Origin: Toxorhynchites rutilus septentrionalis
Lineage: Eukaryota > Arthropoda > Insecta > Diptera > Culicidae
Assembly (NCBI RefSeq): GCF_029784135.1
Contig: NC_073746.1
Coordinates: 292,106,089-292,170,088, forward strand
Direction: 5' to 3'
DNA length: 64,000 nt
Positions 55,101 to 64,000 of this stretch are shown here, piece by piece. The translations under genes and the position numbers were made by a program. Each line of letters begins with the position of its first letter. The stretch's first letter is position 1. The notes beneath the pieces were generated by a model. That model did no database searches, was not told where the DNA came from, and saw only the letters and a program-made list of their open reading frames with translations.

Positions 55101-58100
55101 CTTTCACTGTAAACACTACTGCAAGGAACTGGAAGATAAACTCCTGCACACCTTGCCAATTGGGGGTACTGCTTAGAGTTTAATGACCACCAAACGTAAG
55201 GGACTATCTTTTTCATTTGCCACAGGTAAGCTGATTATCTTTTTCATTTGCCACTTCCTTGGAACTGTCCTAAAAGGTCGTCGTGAACTTTGTTTGTAAG
55301 GTTTTTTTCAGTTTCGTCCCTGTTGCTTCGTTGAATTTGATTTTTGGTGGATTAATCATCCGATTATCATCCGTTTAGACAGCTCGAAGTTTTTCAATCT
55401 TCAATGAAAATAATTGATTGATGTTCTTTGATTGTTTGAAACAATAATACTCACTCTCCCTCGACTAGCATTAAAATTATTTCAATATATCCACAAAAAT
55501 TTCATCATTGTAAGATGAAATGAAAATGAATCTGTTCAATATTTCTTGCAGAAAATAAATGATACTTTAAAGAGATATTTATTCTATACCGAAAATTTGA
55601 TCATGGCTCATTATTTGTATGTAAAATGTGTTTATTACTCCCTAAATGTATTTTTTTATTTTCTACATGCACACATGCAGTTTCTCTCAGTTTGGTATTC
55701 GCAAATAGAGAGCCGGATATCCGGTTGCCGGTATCTGGCCAAACTACTATCCGTTTCATCACTATCCTGAACACACCCGCATTGTTACCGTAGGGCTACG
55801 AACTTTTAGAATTTAATTCGTCTGTTCATCGATATTATCTAAGGAAGGAACAAAATTTTATAATTAAATCTTTAATTAAATTTATTTTATAACTCCAAAA
55901 TCACACATTGTCATTTTGTTGATACCTTATTGTAGTCTTCCGAAATGAATTTTCTAATTTTCATATTAACCCTTTCTTGTACGACATCGAGTCTCACTAG
56001 TGATGTACATGCATAACATAGGGCGCTAGAACGCTCAGCAGAATAGTCAAATCACTTGATGTGTGACGTATTAAATAATACGGAAAAATCACACAAGGGG
56101 GAAGTACATGAAATCGTGGTTCTAAAAAAACAATTTTTTTGATGCCAAGTGTCTTAAAATTGCATGAAAAGTCGAGATTTACTGTTATTTTATCTTTGTC
56201 TTTTTGACACTTGGTCGTTATTCCGTCTGAAAAATCGATTTTTGACAAAAAAAATTGTTTGAGATAACGTTTCATCCAATTTGAAGACATTTGGCATCAG
56301 CAATTATTTTAGAAACCCCGATATCTTGTAAAAAAAATTATTTGCTGAATTCAGCTGAAATTTTGCATAGGGTACATTTTTAATAATTTTAAAATTTTTA
56401 ATTATTTTAATAATTCCGTCGATATGAATCAACATTTTTAATCAAGTCTCGTTTGAAAATTCGAGATGTCTATTTTTATTGGCATTCTAATGTGCATACA
56501 AGTGATTCCTACCAATATCATAAATAATAAACCATTAATTCATTTATTATTCTTGTGTGTTTTGATTTCCGAAGGATTTTCCATTCTCCAGTACAAGCTG
56601 GAAGGAGTCGTGCACAAATTACGTAACACGATAAGGGGGAGAGGGGGGTTGAGGTTGCGTTACTTTCTGTGTATTAGAGATAGGAAATTGCGTTACGTAA
56701 GGAGGGGAAGAGGAGGTGGTCCAAAATATGGATTTTTAGCGTTACGTAATTTGTGCACGACGCCTAAAGAGAACCACAAGGTGTGTCACACGAAGCAGAT
56801 AAGTACTAATCATAAAAATTAATTACTAAATATTCAAATCGCCAAACATATGGTTCAATTTTCGCGAGACTTTTGGAAGCGACCTGTCTGCTTTTGTCGG
56901 TTCTTCATTAATTTTCTCTTCCGATAACCACGGTCTTGCAGACAAATTTTGCGCCAGTCTAGCCACAAAGTTTAATAAACGAGATTCTCTTCTACGCTGC
57001 TGATCGTTGAACACAGGAAGTGCTTCTACCGCTGAGTAAGCCATGAATCATCAACAGTGAATTGTTGTATGTTGTTGATCGCGTAGTAAAGCTAACGCGT
57101 ATTTTAAAAATTCTTAATTTAAAATTTTAATTTTAAAATTTTCGAAATTTCGTTTTATCGAGTGTTCGATAGTTCGCGTCTACATAATCATATCACTTAC
57201 CTCCGTGAATCCTGATTATTACCTCTCCCCACTAACAACTCGCTTAGGAACCACGCTATAGAGGCGACCCTTCAGGCCTTCGGGCGGCGAATATCATACT
57301 AACATTCCTACCCTTTCCCCTGGTGACCGAAACTCGCACAATTAGTATGATTTGCTACTCCCAAACGTCATTCAGTGTGTTCTTTGTGCAATTTCGCTGG
57401 TTCAGATCAATCACGGAGAGCAACTACGAAATGTACAGTCTACCCAAGCTCAACCTCTCCAGCTGTATCCAAACGGTCTTTTACAAGACATAAGTATCAA
57501 TTTTTAACGAATCCTGAACTATCAACATCGAGGACTCCTCCAGCCGAAGGATCCGCTGTTCCTTTCAATGGTCTCTCTAGATATTCCCTGCTCTCCATTT
57601 GACATCATCCGTTGGGAGATCTACCTAAGTTGGGATATAACCTGTAGAAACCCCCGCCTCCAGACTGGTCATACTTTATATACTCACTCCTACTTAACCC
57701 TCTATAAACCAACCTCGCCTTTAGACGGGCTTCCCGGATTTTCTTTTCAAATTATTCAGACATTATTTTCAATGTTCATCCCCACTAGAACTTCTTTAGA
57801 ATATTTTCATTCCTCACACATACACATTGGTTTTACGCTGGCAGCTTTCCAGGAGCTAGGAGTATTTTTATGTTGAATGTCGGAAATTCGAGATTAGACA
57901 AATAACAAAATTGGGTCTTAGAGGGTTAATGTACAAAATAGAACAACTGTTATGTTTTTGTAATGCGGCTCCCATATCCGTTAACCGAAGAAAAATAAGA
58001 AAAAACGCATAGGCGAATATGCTCAGCTTCGGGGACATATGTCGTGAATTTGTGCAGGGCAACGCAGGTGGAACGGTAAGCACCAGCTGCTGAACGATTG

Positions 58101-61012
58101 AGACAACAGCGTTATCGCGATCTGCAATCGTCGATTTTAAAAAAAGTTCCACGAATGTACAGTTATAATGCGCCGCTTTCCAATATGACTGCACGTTTGA
58201 CTACAGCGAACTGTTTCTATATTGTTTGAGCCCAAAGATGTATATCGCCAATGTAGCAAGAAGCTAAAGTTTCATTAGGAGACACTATTATTGTGTTGCG
58301 CAGGTGGCAAAATCAAATTACCACCATTGTCTTAACCGGAGTTCTAGTGCTATTTGTTTTACGGCCACTCACCCAAATCAACAGATTTCTTGACGAATGC
58401 CCATTATTTGGTTGCAAATCACGTCATTCGGTGCGAATATTGCTGAAGAAAGTAGATTTAATCCTATATTTGGATTCACTCACCATAAGGCTGCATATCT
58501 TGAGAACTAATAAAGCAAATGGAACCAAACTTGGCATGTGGAGGTTTTTTGGGTACGAGAAAAATTTCTATGATGGTTTGACACCCCTCCTTCCACTGGA
58601 AGGGGAGACGGTCCCATAAAAATATTACATATATTTAAACCAAACATTTGAAAATTTTCGGAAAACTTTGAAAAAAATGGGAAAATTATTGATAACAAAA
58701 AATCCATTTAGGACGGGATAAAGTTTGTCGGGACAGCTAGTATATCATAAATGCTTCAATTTTTGAGGAAACAAAACTGTGAAAACATGACAACATATTC
58801 GAAACAGGAATAACACATGGCAACGTCTAAACAGTGAAAATATTCGAAATATTCGAGAAAAACTGAAACTTCGTCGAAAAGTCAGATTACACACACACAC
58901 ATATATGCACTAACAGAGCACTGCCAACCACCAAGTCAACAATATCATAGTTAGAATAGATGGACTAAACTATGTAAGCTTTGAACCAAACAAAAACATT
59001 CTCCACTAAAGCACGAAACGAAAATCCACTCGATGACGATAGAACCAGACAGGCAAACTATATGTGTGTGCATGTAAACATAATCACTAGTTTGTGTTTA
59101 ACTATGAGGAAAAAAATAGGAAAATAAAATAAAAGAACTAAAACCACTGGATTGATTGCTTTCACGAAAGTGACCGTTTATTTGATTTGTTTTCCATTTC
59201 CGGATGTAATTAATGTTCCTGACTACACGTAGCTAAACCGTTACACAGTTTACAACTTCCAATCATGCTCGTATCTAGCAGCGTATCAAATTTGTTCACT
59301 TTTTTTTCTTAAATATTCATCATTGTAGAGATATCAATAAGTCTTACGTTTCCATGCATGTCCTGTTGTCTAATCGATCCTTTAAAAATCATTAGTGAGG
59401 CTTACCTACCTAATCAGAAATCTCACATTCCCCGCTCATTTTTTCCTTCCTTCAATCATTTGTCAGAGTATACACCAATCAGCTTGATGTAAGTATTCAT
59501 TGCGGACACACTTCAGAACAATGAGCAAAACGTGTACACTCGATTGGTTTCAATTTAATTAACTTTTTTGTTCTTTTCAACATGAAAGAACTCCTGGTTT
59601 CTGGTTCTGGTGCTATTTTTTTCTCATAGCTACGATGGTTTGCTCCAACAAGAACTTTGTTCACGAACTAGCTTAGATTATGGTTAAAACACATATGTTG
59701 TTTGCCTGTACTGGACTATCGTCATTGAAGATTTGTCGTATTATTTGTATTATAATTAGGATAGTTATGGTTTTCATACTATGAGCAGAGACGGACGCAC
59801 GTGGAGAGAATTATTTCCTGCGATGCGAATATTTTCACATAGTCATTTTCGCCTTAACATTTGTTGTTTTTATCGTGGCGGTTAGTATAGTATATGTAGA
59901 TATGATGAGAACGTGGGGCTAATTTTGAATTTGAACCGTAATTTATTCGACTATATTCAGCAGCTGTGGGAGCCCGATGTGGCGCGATCATAATCTACTG
60001 TGCTAATGCGATACGGATGTGGTGATTTACGTCCTTTAAATTTTGGATGAGAAGATACATAATAGAAAATACAGATTAAAAATAAGTTGAGCCAAATGCT
60101 AGGATTCCGATAAAAAAAAGTCCCGTTCAATGGTTGGACTTAGCATCGACGCAATGTGTGAACACGGGAACATAAAAAGCTTACAAGAAAAAAAAAACAA
60201 TTTACTTACCCGTCAGTTCGTCGCGGAACGTAGAGAGTAGGGGTGCTGGGCACTATGCGATCGTCTGAACTTTCTTCATAGTTTTGTTGCATGAGAATGA
60301 GTTGTTGCTGTTGCTGTTGTCGCCCTAGCGGAATCACGTGTCTTCGGCTTTGCGAAGGCGATGCGGCCACCGCTTGCGAGGTGCCAGAGGAAGCTGCAGA
60401 CGTACTTGCCGAAGATGGGGAAGAAGAGGACATAGATGAGGACGAAGTTGAGGCGGCAGTTGCGGCAATGGACGAGGAAGACGAAGTGGATGGGCCAGAC
60501 GGTTCACCACTGCCACTGGTAATGCTTTGAATCTGCTGAACATCATCAGTGTTCTGCTGGCTGCTACTTTCCAGCGTTTGACCATCCGTTGAGGTGGATG
60601 GCCCGGCATTGCTGCTCTGTCCCACACTGGTACTGGAAGTCTCCGCATCAGGAGTGACCTGTGCGGTCGATGTCAACGACGAGGATGTGCCGGACTGGTT
60701 AGGAACTTCATTATCGTCATCTATGTCGACTTCATTGTTCGCCGACTGAACATTGTCTTCGTCAATATCGGGTCCCTCGCCCTCGTCACAATTGCCAGCC
60801 ATTCCTGGCTCGTCCTGTTCATAGGCCTCCTCCGCTTCGTACCCCTCAAAAGGACCATCGTCCGCTTCGGCGTTACCCTCGTCGGCGGTCCCCTCGTCAG
60901 CCATGCCTTCTTCGTCCTCTTCCGAATCTACGACGATGATATCGTCCTCTTGATCCCGCTGCGATGACGTTGGGACCTGGTACTCTACATCCATGCCGGA
61001 CTCGCTGACTCC
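49129..61012 (-). CDS. Mtor: Nucleoprotein TPR/Megator, C-terminal 638 aa (last four exons)
   Basis: Minus-strand exons 61012-60210, 50363-49577, 49516-49363 and 49301-49129 join in phase with GT..AG borders. TPR forms the nuclear-pore basket and also acts in mRNA export and spindle checkpoint. Only the disordered acidic tail is here: DIIVVDSEEDEEG, Ser-rich stretches, QQQQQQ, then the conserved VPSTPTLYVPRRTDG at the first exon junction, continuing as DAVSSPHPQVPSSRFTF and later GRSVPTTPQQTSP. The same order of motifs occurs in vertebrate TPR. The end is basic (TRRGRRFGQRG, RRNTRSSRARRSVN). The long N-terminal coiled coil must lie in exons beyond 64 kb; none is visible in 61.0-64.0 kb. No break in the visible part. 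Confidence 0.9.
50762..51022. repeat. Dispersed repeat shared with 33655-33920
   Basis: Pieces tcaaattagtactctatgta, ttgtgtctgaagat and atctgaaaattcat match the copy in the XPC intron in the same orientation. No ORF. Confidence 0.6.
51655..51812 (+). pseudogene. mariner (DD34D) transposase fragment
   Basis: Reads KLHELGFELLPHPPYSPDLA, then after a 1-nt frameshift SDYFLFADLKRMLAGKEFKT. This covers the third catalytic residue region of mariner (PPYSPDLAPSD). The N-terminal two thirds are absent. The sequence at 51550-51600 (gtcaaaatttgacagcaatc) may be part of the same element's 5' side. Confidence 0.7.
52126..53420 (+). mobile_element. DD37E Tc1-like transposon, copy 2 (inactivated)
   Basis: 1295 bp with the same ends as copy 1 and TA on both sides (52124-52125, 53421-53422). 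Only scattered substitutions separate it from copy 1, so both are recent. It has inserted into the Jockey endonuclease fragment. Confidence 0.92.
52278..53292 (+). pseudogene. DD37E transposase, broken copy
   Basis: Same gene as 12857-13873, with three lesions. A CAA-to-TAA stop lies at 52638-52640 (after residue 120, DER). One extra C in the run at 52882-52887 shifts the frame. The first catalytic Asp is changed (MDDET to MDEET near 52716). The HTH region and the C-terminal part with the second Asp (WPDLASCHYS) and Glu (LRPIEKYW) remain readable in separate frames. Inactive. Confidence 0.9.
53505..53780. mobile_element. hAT-type MITE with 8-bp target duplication
   Basis: 276 bp, ends tagaggtgggcaaaac and cgttcgcccatctcta (inverted). 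The 8-bp repeat catcagag flanks it at 53497-53504 and 53781-53788, as expected for hAT. The interior has two and a half tandem units of about 37 bp containing gagccgagactctttcgaa and gcggctctttttt. Confidence 0.88.
56604..56764. mobile_element. MITE with ends ggcgtcgtgcacaaattacg
   Basis: 161 bp; the left end ggagtcgtgcacaaattacg and the right end cgtaatttgtgcacgacgcc are inverted repeats. The centre is G-rich with gttactttctgtgtattaga. Broken relatives are at 17812-18330. Flanking target duplication not clear. Confidence 0.75.
57170..57447 (+). repeat. Copy of the 3' part of the 31183-33265 element
   Basis: Shares gaaccacgctatagaggcga, ttcgggcggcgaatatcata and caactacgaaatgtacagtc with 32907-33250, ending near cccaagctcaacc. 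The simple-repeat tail is reduced to about one unit here. Confidence 0.75.
58480..58740 (-). repeat. Fragment of the dispersed 'tagctgaccc' repeat
   Basis: The reverse complement ends at tagctgtcccgacaaacttt and includes one G-rich unit-like piece (ccccttccagtggaagg near 58590-58610). Diverged from the XPC-intron copies. Confidence 0.6.
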
Positions 61013-61212
61013 CTACAGAATAAAAGTGTTTCAATTAATTTATAGCGAAAATTTTGATGGTTTTTAGATATACACAGTTCTAAACACAACTCACACGATA
61101 TTCCGAATACATAGAGGAATTGCAGGAAAAATGTATCTGAAAAACGTCATCGACAGTAGAACGACACCGGGGAAAAAGTTCCACTTAAGATATCGGAACC
61201 AAACGGTATGTT

Positions 61213-61880
61213 GTGGAACTATGGGCCCTATTCTATATGACGAGACGAACGAGTCAATGGCCTCAACTTTAAGAGCGCTATGTCCAATTTATGGTCGTCA
61301 TAATCGTCCAGCCAGGTCAACAATTGAGCGTCTAGTGGAAAATTTGAATCCACAGGCACAGTACAAAATGTTCCCGTGCCGATGAGACAAAGAAGTGCCC
61401 GTAGTGTCGAGAATATTGCTGCCGCTAGCGCATCAATTGAGGAAGACCCAAATCAGTCTCTCAAACGTAGTCTCAAGCGTTGGGTATCTCTGTGACGTCG
61501 TTGTGGCGAATTTTGCGAAAAGATCTTGGCCTACATCCTCACAAGATCAAATTGACGCAAGAACTGAAGCTGCTTGACCAGCAGAAGCGTCGTATGTTCG
61601 TGAATTGGGCTGAGTAACAACTTGAAAATGATCCGGATTTTCATCGAAAAATCATCTTCAGCGATGAGGCTCATTTCGGCCGATTTATGCTCGAAAACCG
61701 TCGAAAATTGGGTTCAGCGTCTGGACTTCTGCAAGCGTGCCCGTGGTGGTTAAGCAAATAAATCGAGTTCCATATATAATGGCATCAAATGTACTTGTAC
61801 CTGAATAAAGAATTTCATTGATATCCGAAACAGTTTTTGTTTTATTTAAAAAAAACTTTTGTGGCGCTCTTATTGAAAAA
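61213..61880 (+). pseudogene. DUF4817-type Tc1/mariner-class transposase, decayed
   Basis: Pieces in order: MASTLRALCPIYGRHNRPAR + STIERLVENL (HTH), then in other frames ARSVENIAAASASIEEDPNQ, SLWRILRKDLGLHPHKIKLT, KRRMFVNWAE and IIFSDEAHF (first catalytic Asp region). Frameshifts and a stop in WAE* break it; the remaining catalytic residues are lost. It ends near 61886 at gaaaaaccctgtaa. It lies just upstream (in TPR sense) of the exon at 60210-61012, opposite strand. Confidence 0.75.
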
Positions 61881-62539
61881 CCCTGTAAAACCCTATTCCT
61901 CAACTTCTGAAGGTTATACACGTGAAAGAGATGGACGTCATGTGTTCACTCAGTAAACACATCAGCAAATATAAAACTGTCAAAATTTAGACTTTATTTT
62001 AATTAGACTTATCCAAGAGCGATATGTTTCACAATGCTTTGTGAGAATACGAGATTCAGTTTTTTAAATCTCTGGAACAGAAGCAGCGAAACCTAACCAC
62101 TGTAACATGTGAGCATAACGTCAGATTGTCATGGAGTTTTGTTTGAAGGTGAGTACTATACATAAATCACATTTAAAACAAATGGAAAATTTTCACCAAT
62201 TTTTCAAGCGTTAATCTTAACACATTGCGGACCGCTCACGAGTTTTCTCGTATTTCGCGTTCCGTCTATTACGGATGGATCACGAGATAACCCGTGTTTT
62301 CTACACTTGATGGTTAAATCCTTGATCTGCCAAGAACCTAACAATGTCTAGCGATGACTCGCCTTCGCGTCATCCACACTGAAGGAAACGATCCCATTCG
62401 TGGTATCCGAACAAAGGAAGCGTACAAGTTTGCCCCAAAACGCGCGGTCCTTAATGGTTAACACTTGGTGATGAAACCACTTGTGTATCGTCAATCATAG
62501 TAATCCATGAGTTTGCAAACAACATTTTACAGCGCTTTC

Positions 62540-63292
62540 AAGTAAACTGTTTGCTGCGAAAACAGTAAAAGAACGGGCATTGGGCCGGGAGGTCGGTTCA
62601 ACGGGCCAGATAGTGAAAAAATACCTAGCGGAGATGGACATCATCAGCGGAAACGTAAGTCAAGATCGGTCGTGTCAGAACAGCAAGCTTTGACCCAGAA
62701 ACAAAGGCTGAAAGTGATGTTAATCGATTTTTTCCGGCGAAGCGGAAAAACGCAGTTGTCATGGACGACGAGACGTATTTGGCAACGACTGGCAGAGAAA
62801 CAGGTACGTTACGTCCCCCACCCAGCCAGGTAAGTTTCGACGTGAAGCACATCTCCCACACCATGTTCCCAAAAAAAGTCATTCTGTGGCTAACCATCAG
62901 CTAAAGCCGCTCTTCTTCTGTTCGGAACATGCGGTGAACAGGGAGATTTACAGCAAAAAGTGCCTGTCGAAAATTGCCTGCTTCATCCAAAAATATCATC
63001 CGAACGAGGTTGTGGTGTTTTGGTCGGTCCTGGGCTCCGTCTATTACACGGAAAAATCGCTAGATGAAATGAATTGTTTCCGCAGTCCGCCAACCCATCG
63101 AACATCCCCCACCTTCGCGGAGGGACAAACCTCCAACAATTTCGTGGATTTTCAAAAAATAAATTTCAGTGCAAAACAAGGTGAGTCGCATTTACATCGT
63201 ATTTCAAAAAGTTGGAAAAATTCGTGCCACGCTATGAAAAATACTTCGAACGTTACGGCGATTATGTAGAAAAATAGAAAATAAAACGTAGA
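62540..63292 (+). pseudogene. Tc1/mariner-type transposase remnants, possibly chimeric
   Basis: One series of pieces follows a DD37E-like enzyme: VVMDDETYLAT (about 62755), KHISHTMFPKKVILWLTIS, then AVNREIYSKKCLSKIACFIQ and KYHPNEVVVFWSVLGSVYYT. The second catalytic Asp of the usual WPDLAS motif is replaced (WSVLGS). After about 63180 another frame reads FKKLEKFVPRYEKYFERYGD + YVEK, which resembles the C-terminus of mariner enzymes rather than DD37E. The likely end is near 63369 (gaacgaccctcgta). Dead. Confidence 0.6.
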
Positions 63293-63369
63293 TCACCTTG
63301 TTTTTTGTCCTTACTTTATTTTTCCGCGATTTCTGAGCCACTGAAACTTATTTTTGAACGACCCTCGTA

Positions 63370-64000
63370 TGTTCTCGACAGCAATGGCGAAAGTTTCGAC
63401 CAACTGCCATGACCATGATCATGTTGGTCAATAAAACTATTTAGGGGAAATTTGTTTCATTTACCTTTTGTAGTTTTTATTTATCGCTATCCGAAAATTG
63501 TCATTTTCAGCATTATGGCAACAGTTGCTTTATCTATGTTCCAGACCGGAATCCTAATGCATTGTAATACATTGTTGAAATTCTCTAGGATTGATTACAA
63601 ATGGTTTAAATTGCGGAAGTTAGAAGAATTCCCATTTTCCAATACATTCGTTCTGTTCATTACTATGTTTACCTATCTGTGCTGTCAATGGCGAACAACT
63701 AGAGTATCAGCGAGGTGCAAAGCAGTGTTTGCTCTAAAGACAATGTGGAGGGAATAAAAATTGCAATGTATGCTCCGTCCGTTTTCAACAGAGTTTTCCT
63801 ATCACAACCTGAACAAAGATCTGAGTTAAAGCTTTGCTCCTGTGACGCAATGTGTTTTATCACTCTGTTCGCCTTAAATATTTTCCACTGTAGATATGCA
63901 AGTACAAGCGTCCAGATGCGCGTTTTCACCGGAAAACCGACCAGAGCTTCCGCTTTTTTTTTGGGTAGGAGGTGAGAATCTTTGAAGGACAACATGTTGG
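63370..64000. other. No recognisable gene
   Basis: Contains a 101-codon plus frame (63452-63757) and a 98-codon minus frame (63699-63995), neither with a known domain. If TPR continues to the right, this lies in one of its introns. Confidence 0.45.

Larger units (their letters stand above)
50364..60209 (-). other. TPR intron (about 9.8 kb), filled with transposons
   Basis: The minus-strand donor ggtaagt at 60209 and acceptor cttccag at 50364 interrupt a Gly codon (phase 2). Contents are listed separately. Stretches 54546-56603, 57448-58480 and 58741-60208 show no recognisable element. The 72-codon minus frame at 56826-57044 is unassigned. An (AC)n tract lies at 58892-58903. Confidence 0.8.

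Noticed and set aside
56826..57044. 72-codon minus frame in the TPR intron (PVFNDQQRRRESRLLNFVAR)
   Set aside because: Protein-like composition but no recognised family, and no splice sites that would add it to TPR.
60291..60648. Plus frame 60291-60530 and alternative minus frame 60334-60648
   Set aside because: Shadows of the low-complexity TPR exon; the chosen frame carries the conserved VPSTPTL motif and joins the next exon in phase.
1..64000. Bacterial or viral insertion
   Set aside because: No viral replicase, capsid or glycoprotein motif and no bacterial-type gene cluster was recognised on either strand.

Overview
The window is nuclear DNA of an insect, almost certainly a mosquito and most likely a culicine of the Aedes/Culex type. 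Genes have introns with GT..AG borders and AATAAA signals, AT-rich repeats fill most of the space, and the mobile elements are ones known from mosquitoes (a DD37E Tc1-like transposon, a tRNA-derived SINE resembling Feilai, Jockey and RTE retrotransposons, PIF/Harbinger elements, many MITEs). The species call is inference.

Three host genes can be supported. (1) A four-exon short-chain dehydrogenase at 16382-17315 (+). (2) A complete five-exon XPC/Rad4 nucleotide-excision-repair gene at 28096-48803 (+), whose exons join in phase to 1029 aa across a 14.5 kb and a 3.0 kb intron packed with transposons. (3) The last four exons (638 aa) of TPR/Megator, the nuclear-pore basket protein, at 49129-61012 (-), with a 9.2 kb TE-filled intron; its 5' coiled-coil exons are not in the window. 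XPC and TPR are tail to tail: stop codons are 325 bp apart and their opposing AATAAA signals lie 10 bp apart, so the two mRNAs should overlap at their 3' ends.

Layout: 1-16 kb is repeat-dominated: two Harbinger copies, a histone 3' stem-loop relic, MITEs, transposase fragments, and one apparently intact DD37E transposon at 12706-14002. 16.4-17.3 kb is the dehydrogenase. 17.5-28 kb is repeats again: a Jockey fragment, two decayed histone H2A genes, a third Harbinger copy nested inside another repeat, and a pogo-like MITE. 28.1-48.8 kb is XPC; its large intron holds SINEs, two TAA-flanked MITEs, a 2.1 kb element with a 23-bp target duplication, and an interleaved segmental duplication built around a ~143-bp tandem unit. 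49.1-61 kb is TPR; its intron holds a Jockey endonuclease fragment split by a second, dead DD37E copy and by a hAT MITE. 61-64 kb holds two decayed Tc1/mariner-type transposase genes.

No undescribed multi-gene system was found. The strongest leads are the overlapping XPC/TPR 3' ends, the histone gene relics that kept promoter and 3' stem-loop, the paralogous empty site that fixes the Harbinger target duplication, two MITEs inserted at nearly the same sequence motif, and the interleaved duplication in the XPC intron.
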